NCBI GenBank assembly: GCA_900544795.1
Contig: UQWM01000005.1
Location: forward strand, 1-64,000
DNA from: an uncultured Phascolarctobacterium sp.
Lineage (GTDB): Bacteria > Bacillota > Negativicutes > Acidaminococcales > Acidaminococcaceae
Direction of reading: 5' to 3'
DNA length: 64,000 nt
Part shown: positions 32,388-41,465 of the stretch, in pieces
How positions within the stretch are numbered: the first letter of the stretch is position 1
Layout of the letters: every line of letters begins with the position of its first letter
Made by a program: the position numbers and the translations under genes
The notes under the pieces: generated by a model
Databases searched by the model: none
The model's input: only the letters and a program-made list of their open reading frames with translations
What the model was told of the DNA's origin: nothing

Positions 32388-33401
32388 ATGATTATTGTAA
32401 TGAAACCGGGTGCACCTGTACAGGAATGTGAGAAAATTAAAAACGGGCTGATGAATAACGGCTTCCAGATCAACGAGATCGTGGGCGTGAATATGACGAT
32501 CTTAGGTGTTATTGGCGATACCAGTACTCTGGATATCAACCTGTTGCGCGTCAATGACTGGGTAGAAAAGGTAATGCGTGTGCAGGAACCTTTCAAACGC
32601 GCCAACAGAATGTTCCATCCCGAAGCTTCAATCATCAATATCAACGGTATCGAGGTGGGTGGTAAGAAGATCGTAGTTATGGCCGGTCCCTGCTCGGTCG
32701 AGACGGAAGAACAGATCATTTCTGTAGCTAAATCCGTTAAGTTAGGTGGCGCGGCCATTCTGCGTGGCGGCGCTTTCAAACCGCGTACTTCACCGTATTC
32801 CTTCCAGGGCTTAAAAGAAAAGGGCTTGGAGCTGTTGAAGATAGCTAAGGCAGAAACAGGCTTGCCCATCGTGACCGAGATCATGTCGGCGGATAAGATA
32901 GAGCGCTTTGTAGAAGACGTGGACGTGATCCAGGTGGGTGCCCGCAATATGCAAAACTTTGAATTGTTGAAGGAACTGGGCAAAACCAATAAACCGATCC
33001 TTTTGAAACGTGGCCTGTCGGCGACCATCGAGGAATGGATTATGTCGGCTGAATACATTATGGCCGGCGGTAACGATAATGTTATTCTTTGCGAGCGTGG
33101 TATCCGCACTTTCGAGACTTATACCCGCAACACTTTAGATTTGAGCGCTATCCCGGCTGTAAAAAAACTCAGCCATTTGCCTATCTTTATCGATCCCAGC
33201 CATGCTTCCGGTATGTGGTGGATGGTAGAACCGATGGCGAAAGCTGCTATCGCAGCCGGAGCTGACGGTTTGATCATCGAAGTGCATAATGATCCTGAGC
33301 ATGCTTTGTGTGACGGCGCCCAATCCTTGAAGCCCGAACGCTTCGCACACCTGATGGGAGAGCTGAAGGGCATTGCGCAAATTATCGGCAGAGAGATGTA
33401 G
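32388..33401 (+). CDS. aroF: DAHP synthase, copy 2 (tandem paralogue)
   Basis: The 337-residue protein has the same length and layout as the preceding gene. In the barrel stretch around residues 160-255 only about three substitutions separate the copies (for example LeuMSA to IleMSA), while residues 10-60 of the N-terminal domain differ at more than half the positions. Both keep every catalytic and metal motif, so both should be active. The usual role of such pairs is to provide isozymes with different feedback inhibitors; which copy answers to Phe or Tyr cannot be told from sequence. AAAGGAGAG precedes ATG 32388. Confidence 0.95.
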   Translation: MIIVMKPGAPVQECEKIKNGLMNNGFQINEIVGVNMTILGVIGDTSTLDINLLRVNDWVEKVMRVQEPFKRANRMFHPEASIININGIEVGGKKIVVMAGPCSVETEEQIISVAKSVKLGGAAILRGGAFKPRTSPYSFQGLKEKGLELLKIAKAETGLPIVTEIMSADKIERFVEDVDVIQVGARNMQNFELLKELGKTNKPILLKRGLSATIEEWIMSAEYIMAGGNDNVILCERGIRTFETYTRNTLDLSAIPAVKKLSHLPIFIDPSHASGMWWMVEPMAKAAIAAGADGLIIEVHNDPEHALCDGAQSLKPERFAHLMGELKGIAQIIGREM

Positions 33402-33506
33402 GATATAGTATAATAATGATAAAAACGGTCGTTGCCTGAAGCGGGCCACACGGCCGTCCAAATTTTGTAGAATGGCAGTATGGCGTATTTTAATGAGGTG
33501 AACGTA

Positions 33507-34379
33507 GTGGAAAGTGGTTTTAGAAGCACGCAGTGGCGACAGCTTACTTTTGCCGTTGTCGGTATGGGTCTGATCGGTGGTTCTTATGCTAAGGCGCTGC
33601 GGCGTTTGGGCGTAAAAAAAATCATTGGTGTCGATACTGACTTGCAGGCGCTGCGGCAAGCGCAACAGCAGGGGCTCGTCGACGTTGGTATTGTCGGGGC
33701 AGGTGCTGAGCTTGGCCAGGCAGACGTGGTGATCTGTTCAGTCTATCCGGCTGCTACGCTGGGTTTTGTAGCAAGTGCGGCAGCTTTTTTGAAAGGCGAT
33801 GTGCTGATCACTGATGCCACAGGCATTAAGGGCAGCTTGCCCGAAGACGTGCAGGGGCTGCTTACCGGTAGGATGGAATTTATTGCGGGGCACCCGATGG
33901 CCGGCCGTCAAGGCAGCGGTTTGGGCATGTCCCAGGCTGAGATTTTTGATGGCGCCAATTATATCGTGGTGCCGGCAGCTTTTAACAGCAGAGAGGCAGT
34001 TGACTGGCTGCAGGCTTTTGCCAGGGCGCTGGGATGTGGGCAGGTGGTGGAAGTAGCCGCCGCCGAGCATGACCGCATCATCGCCTATACCAGCAATTTG
34101 CCCCATGCTTTAGCGGTGGCGCTGATCAACAGCGCTTCTTATAACGAACATACAAAATATTTTATTGCCGGCAGTTTTCGTGACGGTACCCGTGTTGCCG
34201 ATATCAACCATTATTTATGGAGTGACTTGTTTTTGGCTAACCGGGATAACGTGTTGCAGGAACTGGCGGCACTACGCCAGCAGCTGGACCGCTGGAGCGA
34301 GGCTTTAGCTGCTAATGATGCGGAGGCCCTGCAGCAGATGATGCAGGCGGCAGCTGCTAAAAGAAAGGACTTGTACTGA
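33507..34379 (+). CDS. tyrA: Prephenate dehydrogenase
   Basis: The 290-residue protein has an N-terminal Rossmann motif (VVGMGLIGGSYAKALRRLG), 'ITDATGIKGSLPEDV', 'FIAGHPMAGRQGSGL' and the helical C-terminal domain with 'AYTSNLPHALAVALI' carrying the conserved His. It oxidises prephenate to 4-hydroxyphenylpyruvate for tyrosine. No ACT domain is present. GTG 33507 is chosen for the GAGGTG six bases upstream; ATG 33480 lacks a site. The stop overlaps aroB by one base. Confidence 0.93.
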   Translation: MESGFRSTQWRQLTFAVVGMGLIGGSYAKALRRLGVKKIIGVDTDLQALRQAQQQGLVDVGIVGAGAELGQADVVICSVYPAATLGFVASAAAFLKGDVLITDATGIKGSLPEDVQGLLTGRMEFIAGHPMAGRQGSGLGMSQAEIFDGANYIVVPAAFNSREAVDWLQAFARALGCGQVVEVAAAEHDRIIAYTSNLPHALAVALINSASYNEHTKYFIAGSFRDGTRVADINHYLWSDLFLANRDNVLQELAALRQQLDRWSEALAANDAEALQQMMQAAAAKRKDLY

Positions 34380-35440
34380 TGCGGACGATTACAGTAGCGT
34401 TAGGCGCAAAAACATATGATATCGAAATCGCGGCCGGGCTGCTGGATGAGATCGGCCCCAAGGCAAGGCAGCTTTCTAAGGCCGTTAAAGCGGCCATCAT
34501 CAGCGACAGCAATGTCGACACTTTATACGGACAGCGGTTGGAGCGCAGTTTGGCTGGCAGCGGCTTTGAGGTGACAAGGATAGTTTTTGCTGCCGGGGAG
34601 CAAAGTAAGAATTTGGCGACACTGGGTTATGTGTATGACCAGTTGGCCGAGGCCGGGCTGACCCGCAGCGACCTGATTTTGACGTTGGGTGGCGGTGTGC
34701 CCGGCGATTTGGGCGGACTGGCGGCTGCGACTTTTTTGCGTGGTATCGATTTTATACAGGTGCCCACTTCTTTGTTGGCACAAATAGACAGCAGTGTTGG
34801 CGGCAAGGTGGCTATTGACCTGCCTGCCGGTAAAAATCTGGTTGGCAGCTTCTATCAGCCTAAGGCCGTGTTTATCGACCCCGCATTGTTACAGACCTTG
34901 CCACTACGCTTTTTGCATGATGGTTTGGCGGAGGCGATCAAATACGGCTGTATCCGTGACGCCGCTTTATTTGAGCAGATCGCTGTCATTGACGATGACG
35001 CAGAGCTTTTGGCACAGATCGACAGCATAATCGAGACTTGCTGCAACATAAAAGCCCGCATCGTGGAAAATGATGAGTTTGACACAGGCGAGCGGATGCT
35101 GTTGAATTTTGGTCATACTATCGGCCACGCTATCGAAAAATGCTGTGGTTTTACTACCTACACTCACGGCGAAGGCGTAGGTATAGGTATGGTGCAGCTG
35201 ACGCGCCAAACAGAAAAAATGGGGCTGACGGCAGCAGGCACTACTGACAGGCTGGTAAAGGTGCTGCAAAAATTTGCCTTGCCTGTGGCGGCAGAGTTTG
35301 ACCCGCAGGAGATTTTGCAGGTGATGGCACTGGATAAGAAAAAAAGCGGCAAGCAGATCACTTTGGTGATTATTGAAGCGATAGGCGCAGGCCGACTGCA
35401 TAAAATAGAGTGGCAGGCAATACCTGCTTATATTGGATAG
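34379..35440 (+). CDS. aroB: 3-Dehydroquinate synthase
   Basis: The 353-residue enzyme has NAD-binding 'LTLGGGVPGDLGGLAAATFLRGIDFIQVPTSLLAQIDSSVGGK', then 'DGLAEAIKYG' and Zn ligands in 'NFGHTIGHAIE' and 'THGEGVGIGM'. It converts DAHP to 3-dehydroquinate, step two of the pathway. One residue departs from the usual pattern: GGGVPGDLGG where most AroBs have GGGVxGDLxG, which is within family variation. ATG 34379 overlaps the tyrA stop. Confidence 0.95.
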   Translation: MRTITVALGAKTYDIEIAAGLLDEIGPKARQLSKAVKAAIISDSNVDTLYGQRLERSLAGSGFEVTRIVFAAGEQSKNLATLGYVYDQLAEAGLTRSDLILTLGGGVPGDLGGLAAATFLRGIDFIQVPTSLLAQIDSSVGGKVAIDLPAGKNLVGSFYQPKAVFIDPALLQTLPLRFLHDGLAEAIKYGCIRDAALFEQIAVIDDDAELLAQIDSIIETCCNIKARIVENDEFDTGERMLLNFGHTIGHAIEKCCGFTTYTHGEGVGIGMVQLTRQTEKMGLTAAGTTDRLVKVLQKFALPVAAEFDPQEILQVMALDKKKSGKQITLVIIEAIGAGRLHKIEWQAIPAYIG

Positions 35441-35448
35441 GAGAGCGT

Positions 35449-36762
35449 ATGACCACATTGAAGATCACACCGGCCAAGCTGACAGGCAACGTTTGCGTTC
35501 CTTCTTCTAAAAGCATGGGGCACCGGGAAATCATCTGCGCTGGGCTGGCTGACGGCAGCAGCATCGTTGATAATATCAGTATGTCGGCAGATATGGAAGC
35601 TACCCTGCGCTGTCTTGACGCATTAGGCATCAGCTTTACCAGGGTGCCTTCGGCAAGAGAGGGCAGGACTGCTTTGGCTATTAGCGGCAGCGGTACAGTG
35701 CGGGCTGCTAAAAGCTGCGCCGATTGCGGCGAATCCGGCTCGACGCTGCGCTTTATGATCCCATTGGGCGCTCTGTGCGGCGCACCGCTGACCTTTAAGG
35801 GCCACGGTAAGCTGGTAGAGCGGCCCTTAAAGGCTTATTACGATATTTTTGACAGGCAGGGACTGCATTATGAAACGGCTGCGGCAGGGTACCTGCCGTT
35901 GACAGTAGATGGGGTGCTGCAAAGCGGCGCATACCAGCTGCCGGGTAACGTCAGCTCCCAGTTCATCAGCGGGCTGCTATTTGCGTTGCCGCTGCTGGCT
36001 GGCGATTCGCTAGTGACGATCACATCGCCTTTAGAGTCGCAAAGCTATGTGGATCTGACTTTGTCGTGTCTGGCTAAATATGGCATCGTTATCGAACACG
36101 AAAATTATTTGAAATATCATATCCGCGGCGGGCAGAAATACCGCAGTGGCAAAAATATGGTGGAAGGAGACTGGTCGCAAACGGCATTTTGGCTGGTAGC
36201 CGGCACTTTAGGCGGCGCTGTTACCTGTACCGGCTTGAGCAGTGGTTCCCTGCAGGGCGATCGGGTCGTCGCCGAGATCATTAACCGCATGGGCGGCAAG
36301 GTAACTGCCGCTGCCACAGGGGACCATACGGCGACACCTGCTGCTACTAAAGGTGTCGTTATCGACGCTGCCGACTGCCCTGATATCATTCCTGTGCTTG
36401 CGGTATTGGCGTCTGTCAGTGCAGGCACGACAGAGATCATCAATGCTGGCAGGCTGCGCATTAAAGAGTGCGACAGACTGACGGCTATGGCTGCCGAGCT
36501 GAACAAGCTGGGTGCCGATGTGACCGAATTGCCGGAAGGCCTGTTGATCAAAGGCAAGCCGGAAGGGCTGCAAGGCGGCACTGTGGATGCCTGGAATGAC
36601 CACCGCATCGCCATGAGCCTGGCAGTGGCCAGCATTGTGTGCAGGGAAGCGGTAGTTATCAACGGCAGCGAATGTGTGCAAAAATCATATCCTGAATTTT
36701 GGCAGGATTTTACTACTTTAGGCGGGCAGTGCGAAACTATGGGAACGGGTGAAAGTGTATGA
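35449..36762 (+). CDS. aroA: EPSP synthase (3-phosphoshikimate 1-carboxyvinyltransferase)
   Basis: The 437-residue protein has two inverse alpha/beta domains. Visible motifs are the N-terminal 'PSSKSMGHREI' (Lys and Arg bind shikimate-3-phosphate/PEP), 'CGESGSTLRFMIPLGAL' and 'DAWNDHRIAMSLAVA'. LeuCGESGSTLRF differs from the class I pattern NAGTAxR, placing it among the class II-like enzymes. ATG 35449 follows TAGGAGAG and is preferred over an upstream start inside aroB. The stop overlaps aroC by four bases. Confidence 0.93.
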   Translation: MTTLKITPAKLTGNVCVPSSKSMGHREIICAGLADGSSIVDNISMSADMEATLRCLDALGISFTRVPSAREGRTALAISGSGTVRAAKSCADCGESGSTLRFMIPLGALCGAPLTFKGHGKLVERPLKAYYDIFDRQGLHYETAAAGYLPLTVDGVLQSGAYQLPGNVSSQFISGLLFALPLLAGDSLVTITSPLESQSYVDLTLSCLAKYGIVIEHENYLKYHIRGGQKYRSGKNMVEGDWSQTAFWLVAGTLGGAVTCTGLSSGSLQGDRVVAEIINRMGGKVTAAATGDHTATPAATKGVVIDAADCPDIIPVLAVLASVSAGTTEIINAGRLRIKECDRLTAMAAELNKLGADVTELPEGLLIKGKPEGLQGGTVDAWNDHRIAMSLAVASIVCREAVVINGSECVQKSYPEFWQDFTTLGGQCETMGTGESV

Positions 36763-37856
36763 GCGGTGTTTACGGCAGAAAAATAAAAATGACGATTTTC
36801 GGCGAATCCCACGGCACAGCTATTGGCTTGGTCATAGACGGTTTGCCGCCTGGTCTGGAGCTGGACCTTGATTTTATTAAACGCGAGATGGAGCGCCGGG
36901 CTCCGGGACGCAATCTGCTTTCGACACAGCGGCAGGAAACCGACGCCTTCCTGATCCAAAGCGGCGTTTTTGAAGGATGCACAACGGGTACGCCTTTATG
37001 CGCGCTGATCCCTAACGGCGATAGCCATTCTAAAGATTACAGCATTTTAAAGGATAATATGCGTCCGGGTCACGCTGATTATTCAGGCAAGGTTAAATAT
37101 AAGGGTTTTAACGATTATCGCGGTGGCGGCCATTTTTCGGGACGCCTGACTGCGCCTTTGGTGTTTATGGGTGCGGTAGCCAAGCTGGCACTGGCACGTT
37201 ACGGCATTGTTGTTGGAGCTCATATCAATAATGTGGGTGAGGTTTTTGACAGGAAGTTTGACCCATTAGGCGAGGGTGCCGAATTATTGACGAGCCTGCG
37301 CCAAAAAGATTTTGCTGTGTTGGATGATGTGCTCGGCGCCGAAATGCAGGCATTGATTTTAGAAGCTCGCGAGCATCAGGATTCTATTGGCGGCAGTGTG
37401 GAATGTATGGCGGTCAATCTGCCGGCAGGTGTGGGCGAGCCTTTTTTCGACTCGCTGGAAAGCCGTTTAGCGCACGTCTTGTTTTCCATACCGGCGGTCA
37501 AAGGACTGGAATTTGGACTGGGCTTCGGCTTTTGCCGCAGCACCGGCTCACAGGCTAATGATCCGCTGTATTATGACGGCGACAAGGTGCGTACGGCGAC
37601 CAATAACAATGGCGGTATCCTGGGCGGTATCACTAACGGGATGCCGGTAGTTTTTAAAGTCGGGATCAAGCCGACGCCGTCGATCTCACAGCCGCAGAAA
37701 ACAGTGAATGTGGCCGAGCACACCGAAACGGTTTTAGAAATTAAAGGACGCCACGATCCCTGTATCGTGCAACGGGCGGTGCCCGTTGTCGAAGGTGTGA
37801 CGGCCTGGACTATTTTAGATATGCTGTTGACATCAGACATTAACGGTGAGGTGTAA
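36759..37856 (+). CDS. aroC: Chorismate synthase
   Basis: The 365-residue FMN-dependent enzyme has signature segments 'FGESHGTAIGLVIDGLPPGL', 'RPGHADYSGKVKY', 'RGGGHFSGRLTAPLVF' and 'TNNNGGILGGITNGMPV'. It forms chorismate by anti-1,4-elimination of phosphate from EPSP. ATG 36759 overlaps the aroA stop; pheA begins two bases after its own stop. All flavin-binding and catalytic segments appear intact. Confidence 0.96.
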   Translation: MSGVYGRKIKMTIFGESHGTAIGLVIDGLPPGLELDLDFIKREMERRAPGRNLLSTQRQETDAFLIQSGVFEGCTTGTPLCALIPNGDSHSKDYSILKDNMRPGHADYSGKVKYKGFNDYRGGGHFSGRLTAPLVFMGAVAKLALARYGIVVGAHINNVGEVFDRKFDPLGEGAELLTSLRQKDFAVLDDVLGAEMQALILEAREHQDSIGGSVECMAVNLPAGVGEPFFDSLESRLAHVLFSIPAVKGLEFGLGFGFCRSTGSQANDPLYYDGDKVRTATNNNGGILGGITNGMPVVFKVGIKPTPSISQPQKTVNVAEHTETVLEIKGRHDPCIVQRAVPVVEGVTAWTILDMLLTSDINGEV

Positions 37857-37858
37857 GC

Positions 37859-38983
37859 ATGGAAAACTTGGATTTAGATGCTATCCGCAGCCGGATAGAT
37901 AAGCTGGATGCCCAGCTGGTTGCCCTGCTGGAAGAACGCATGGAGGCAGTGCTGGAAGTTGCGGCCTATAAAAAGCAGCACGGCCTGCCTGTGCTTGATG
38001 CGGCGCGGGAAGCGCAGGTCATTGCCAAAGCCTGCGGTCGGTTGCAGCATCAGGAATATTCTGCGGCAGTGACGGCGACGCTGCAAACGATCATGGATCA
38101 AAGTAAAGCTTTGGAGCATGTTTTACTGGCTAAGGCTGCGCCGCAGGCAGCGTTGGCGGAGTTGGAGGTAGGCTGCTTCGGCATGCCCGGTTCTTACAGC
38201 CACCAGGCACTGGAAAAATATTTTGCCGGTCGGCAGATCAACCGCCATCATTACGCACTGTTTGAAGATGTAGTGCAGGCTGTAAAAAAAGGTGAAATCA
38301 AGTATGGCGTCCTGCCGATCGAGAACTCTTCGACCGGCGGTATCACCGAGGTTTACGACCTGTTGCGCCATTATGACTGTTCCATCGTCGGCGAGCAATG
38401 CGTCAAGATCGAGCATAACCTTTTAGGTGTGCCCGGTGCCAGGCTGGAGGATATTACTACGGTCTATTCCCATCCGCAGGGCTTTGCTCAAAGCAAAGAA
38501 TTTTTTCAGCAGTATCCGCAGATGGAGCTGGTGCCCTATTTCAGCACTTCCAAAAGCGCGGAAACCGTCAGAGACAAGCAGGACAGGTATTTAGCCGCAG
38601 TCGCCGGTATCCAGGCGGCTGAAATGTACGGATTACAGATCTTGGCGGCAAACATCAATTATAATTCCAATAATTACACCCGCTTTATTGTTATCGCCAA
38701 CGAGGCGGAGCAGGCAGCCAACGCCAACAAAATAACGGTAGTGGTTGCTGTGAAGCATGAGGCCGGGTCGCTGTACAGAACCTTGGGACATTTTTACCAC
38801 AGCGGTTTGAATATGATGAATTTGGAATCGCGTCCCATCGAAGGAAAATCCTGGGAATATTTTTTTCACATCGACCTTGTTGGCAATCTGCGTGAGGAAC
38901 GTGTGCGTCAGGCTTTAGCGCAGCTTTCTGACAGTTGCGCTTATTGTAAGATCCTCGGCAACTATCCTGCCGACGGCAGATAG
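37859..38983 (+). CDS. pheA: Bifunctional chorismate mutase/prephenate dehydratase
   Basis: The 374-residue P-protein has an AroQ-type chorismate mutase (1-90; 'AIRSRIDKLDAQLVALLEERM'), a prephenate dehydratase (about 105-280; 'GMPGSYSHQALEKYF', 'NSSTGGITEVYDLL' with the catalytic Thr) and an ACT domain (about 290-370) with 'NLESRPIEGKSWEYFFHID', the ESRP phenylalanine-binding motif. It makes phenylpyruvate and is likely feedback-inhibited by Phe. It sits between aroC and aroE, and its mutase also supplies prephenate to TyrA, which has none of its own. Confidence 0.96.
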   Translation: MENLDLDAIRSRIDKLDAQLVALLEERMEAVLEVAAYKKQHGLPVLDAAREAQVIAKACGRLQHQEYSAAVTATLQTIMDQSKALEHVLLAKAAPQAALAELEVGCFGMPGSYSHQALEKYFAGRQINRHHYALFEDVVQAVKKGEIKYGVLPIENSSTGGITEVYDLLRHYDCSIVGEQCVKIEHNLLGVPGARLEDITTVYSHPQGFAQSKEFFQQYPQMELVPYFSTSKSAETVRDKQDRYLAAVAGIQAAEMYGLQILAANINYNSNNYTRFIVIANEAEQAANANKITVVVAVKHEAGSLYRTLGHFYHSGLNMMNLESRPIEGKSWEYFFHIDLVGNLREERVRQALAQLSDSCAYCKILGNYPADGR

Positions 38984-38994
38984 GAGGTAAGATT

Positions 38995-39816
38995 ATGGTT
39001 CATTTTGGTTTGCTGGGAGCCCGACTAGGGCATAGCTTATCACCACAGATCCACCAGCTGATCTTTAAAGAACTGGGCGTAGAAGGAACATATGAGCTGC
39101 TGGAGGTACCGCCGGAAGAATTATACGAAGCGGTGCATGAGATGCGTGGTAAATACTGCGGTGTCAACGTAACGATACCACACAAAATCAATGTAATGGC
39201 GGCTTTGACTACCCTTAGTATGGAAGCGCAGGGTATCGGCGCCGTAAATACTATCCATTTCTATAATGGGGCTATCCGCGGTTATAATACCGATTATTCC
39301 GGCTTTGGCCGCTTGCTGGAGCATAACGGCATCGAAGTGGAAGGTAAAAGCGCCGCTGTTTTAGGTACGGGTGGTGCTTCACGGGCCGTGCTGCAATATT
39401 TGATCGATCATGGTATCGCGAAGCTGCTTTTAGTTTCACGCAATACGCAGGGTATTGCTCCCTATATGAAGACTTTGTGCAGCAGCGTACCAACGCAGTT
39501 TGTTAATTATGTGCATTTGGAGCGTTATACAGGCGACCTGCTGATCAACTGTACGCCGGTAGGCATGTATCCCAATGTGGAGGCGTCGCCGGTGTCGCTG
39601 AAAACAGTGGGTAATTTTGAAACTGCTATTGATTTGATTTACAATCCGACGCAGACCTTATTTTTGCAGCAGGCCAGGCAGCTTGGTAAACAGGCTGTCA
39701 ACGGTATGTTTATGCTGGTGGCGCAGGCCGTAGCTGCTGAAGAGATTTGGCTGCAACGGAAGATCGGCAATGATGTGATTTTAAAAATAGCTGCGGAAAT
39801 GGAAAAGCAGCTATGA
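38995..39816 (+). CDS. aroE: Shikimate dehydrogenase
   Basis: The 273-residue protein has the substrate motif 'GARLGHSLSPQIHQ', catalytic Lys in 'NVTIPHKINVM', 'IGAVNT', 'NTDYSGF' and the NADP Rossmann 'VLGTGGASRAVLQYL'. It reduces 3-dehydroshikimate to shikimate. AGGAGG precedes ATG 38995. Its stop overlaps aroK by four bases. Confidence 0.96.
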   Translation: MVHFGLLGARLGHSLSPQIHQLIFKELGVEGTYELLEVPPEELYEAVHEMRGKYCGVNVTIPHKINVMAALTTLSMEAQGIGAVNTIHFYNGAIRGYNTDYSGFGRLLEHNGIEVEGKSAAVLGTGGASRAVLQYLIDHGIAKLLLVSRNTQGIAPYMKTLCSSVPTQFVNYVHLERYTGDLLINCTPVGMYPNVEASPVSLKTVGNFETAIDLIYNPTQTLFLQQARQLGKQAVNGMFMLVAQAVAAEEIWLQRKIGNDVILKIAAEMEKQL

Positions 39817-40310
39817 AAAATATTATCCTGATCGGTATGCCCGGCAGCGGTAAATCCACTTTGGGCCGCTTACTGGCCCAGCAGCTGGGATACGGTTTTT
39901 ACGATGCCGACCAGGTGCTGGAAGAGCGTGAGGGGCGGACGATCAAAGAGCTGTTCGCTGTCAGTGAAGACTGTTTTCGCGACGCTGAAACTCGTACGGC
40001 ACTGCATTTAGCCGGTCTGCATGGCTGCGTGATCGCAGCAGGCGGCGGCGCAGTTAAGCGTGCTGCCAATATGGAAGCTTTCAAAAGCAGCGGCATCGTA
40101 GTTTTTATCGACCGCAGCCCTGAAAACATCGTTCAGGATGTGGATACAGAAAGCAGGCCGCTGCTGGCGGCAGGCAGGCAGAAGATATTTGATTTATATG
40201 CCGAGCGTATCGGACTGTATCAAGGTCACGGTGATCACCGCATCGACAATAACGGCGATGTAAAAGCAGCGTTAGCGGCCTTACTGGAGCTGGCAAGGAG
40301 AGAAAGCTGA
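39813..40310 (+). CDS. aroK: Shikimate kinase
   Basis: The 165-residue kinase has Walker A 'GMPGSGKSTLGRLLA', the DxD-like 'FYDADQVLEER' that binds shikimate, 'FRDAETRTAL' (Arg) and the glycine loop 'VIAAGGGAVKRAAN'. It makes shikimate-3-phosphate from ATP and shikimate. The last base of its stop is the first base of the aroQ ATG. Confidence 0.95.
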   Translation: MKNIILIGMPGSGKSTLGRLLAQQLGYGFYDADQVLEEREGRTIKELFAVSEDCFRDAETRTALHLAGLHGCVIAAGGGAVKRAANMEAFKSSGIVVFIDRSPENIVQDVDTESRPLLAAGRQKIFDLYAERIGLYQGHGDHRIDNNGDVKAALAALLELARRES

Positions 40311-40741
40311 TGAAAAAAATACTCGTATTGAATGGTCCTAATATCAATATGCTGGGCGTACGTGAAAAAACTATTTATGGCAAGCTGGATTATCCTGCCT
40401 TGTGCGCCTATATCCAAAAAGCAGCAGCGGCGCTGAATGTGGAAGTAGAAGTGGCGCAAAGTAATGTCGAAGGTGAGCTGGTAACGCTGATCCAGCAGGC
40501 TTACGGAAAGTTTGACGGCATCGTTATTAACCCGGCGGCCTTTACCCATTACAGCATTGCTGTATTGGACGCGCTCAAAGCGGTAGCTTTGCCGACGATC
40601 GAAGTACATTTGAGTAATATCCACGCCCGCGAAGAATTTCGCCATAAATCTGTTACGGCGGCAGCCTGCTTAGGGCAGATCTGTGGTTTGGGTTTTAAGG
40701 GCTATGCTTTAGCATTAAAAGCTTTAGCGGAAGAAATGTAA
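40310..40741 (+). CDS. aroQ: Type II 3-dehydroquinate dehydratase
   Basis: The 143-residue protein has 'LVLNGPNINMLGVREKTIYG' with the active-site Tyr, 'SNVEGELVTLIQQA', 'INPAAFTHYSIAVLDAL' and catalytic His in 'EVHLSNIHAREEFRHKS'. It forms 3-dehydroshikimate. It is the last of ten genes in the operon. A terminator follows about 36 bases later. Confidence 0.96.
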   Translation: MKKILVLNGPNINMLGVREKTIYGKLDYPALCAYIQKAAAALNVEVEVAQSNVEGELVTLIQQAYGKFDGIVINPAAFTHYSIAVLDALKAVALPTIEVHLSNIHAREEFRHKSVTAAACLGQICGLGFKGYALALKALAEEM

Positions 40742-40776
40742 TCAACATAGCTTAGGTGAAAATAGCATAAAAACTG

Positions 40777-40808
40777 TAAAGCACAACAATGTTGTGCTTT
40801 AATTTTTG
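40777..40808 (+). terminator. Terminator of the aromatic operon
   Basis: TAAAGCACAA pairs with TTGTGCTTTA around a 5-base loop, followed by ATTTTTG. It ends the aroF-to-aroQ operon. Confidence 0.85.
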
Positions 40809-40985
40809 TTAAGTTAAATATACGGTAGTATATAAACATCGAAAATAAGCAATAAAAGTCTCCTGGCAGCTTTACAAAGTTTAATTTTATGTTGTATAAT
40901 TTATGTATAGCAAATCTTGGATATTTGATAAGTAAATTTATATGCTCATGTGAATATAGAGCACAAGCTACGGGGAGGCATACTA

Positions 40986-41309
40986 ATGATTGATTATGTA
41001 TCTATTGGCAAAAGAATAAAACTGACGAGGATCAAACAAAGCGTTCTGCAAAAAGACCTGGCCGAAAAAATTGGCATTTCTAAACCGCATATGAGCAATA
41101 TTGAAACTGCCCATACTAAAATCGGACTGGAAACATTGGTGGCTATCGCCAATGCCCTCAATACTTCGGTAGATGAATTTTTGAGTGATACCGTCAGCAA
41201 CAGCCAGGTGATTTTTAATGACGATCTTAAAACTGTGCTTGAAAAAGCAGATATGGAAGAATTAAAAGTGATCTGTAAGCTGGCCCGTGTTATTTTGAAA
41301 AAGGATTGA
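40986..41309 (+). CDS. XRE-family HTH regulator
   Basis: The 107-residue protein has an N-terminal HTH_3 domain (about 5-62; 'GKRIKLTRIKQSVLQKDLAEKIGISKPHMSNIETA' spans the recognition helix) and a short helical C-terminus likely used for dimerisation. ATG 40986 follows a strong GGGGAGG (40972-40978), preferred over a frame start at 40950. It stands alone, with about 190 bases of AT-rich DNA upstream that could contain its operator. Targets are unknown. Confidence 0.85.
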   Translation: MIDYVSIGKRIKLTRIKQSVLQKDLAEKIGISKPHMSNIETAHTKIGLETLVAIANALNTSVDEFLSDTVSNSQVIFNDDLKTVLEKADMEELKVICKLARVILKKD

Positions 41310-41381
41310 GCTATTAAATAATAGCAACATCAGGGGATCGCGCTAAAAGAAAAGCTTGAGGCGCAGCAACACAATTTAAGT

Positions 41382-41417
41382 AAAACACCGTACAGTAAAA
41401 CTGTACGGTGTTTTTTT
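41382..41417. terminator. Bidirectional terminator between convergent genes
   Basis: A perfect 14-bp stem (41382-41395 with 41401-41414) is flanked by an A tract on the left and a T7 tract on the right, so it can serve the XRE gene on the plus strand and the acetyltransferase/RND operon on the minus strand. Confidence 0.9.
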
Positions 41418-41465
41418 GCGGATTGTTGTGAAAAGGCGGCTCGTATCTTCGCATACCTAATGTAA

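Noticed and set aside
33420..33470. Hairpin ACGGTCG/CGGCCGT between aroF copy 2 and tyrA
   Set aside because: The 7-bp stem is followed by CCAAATTTT rather than a U run. It is too weak to call a terminator; at most an internal processing site.
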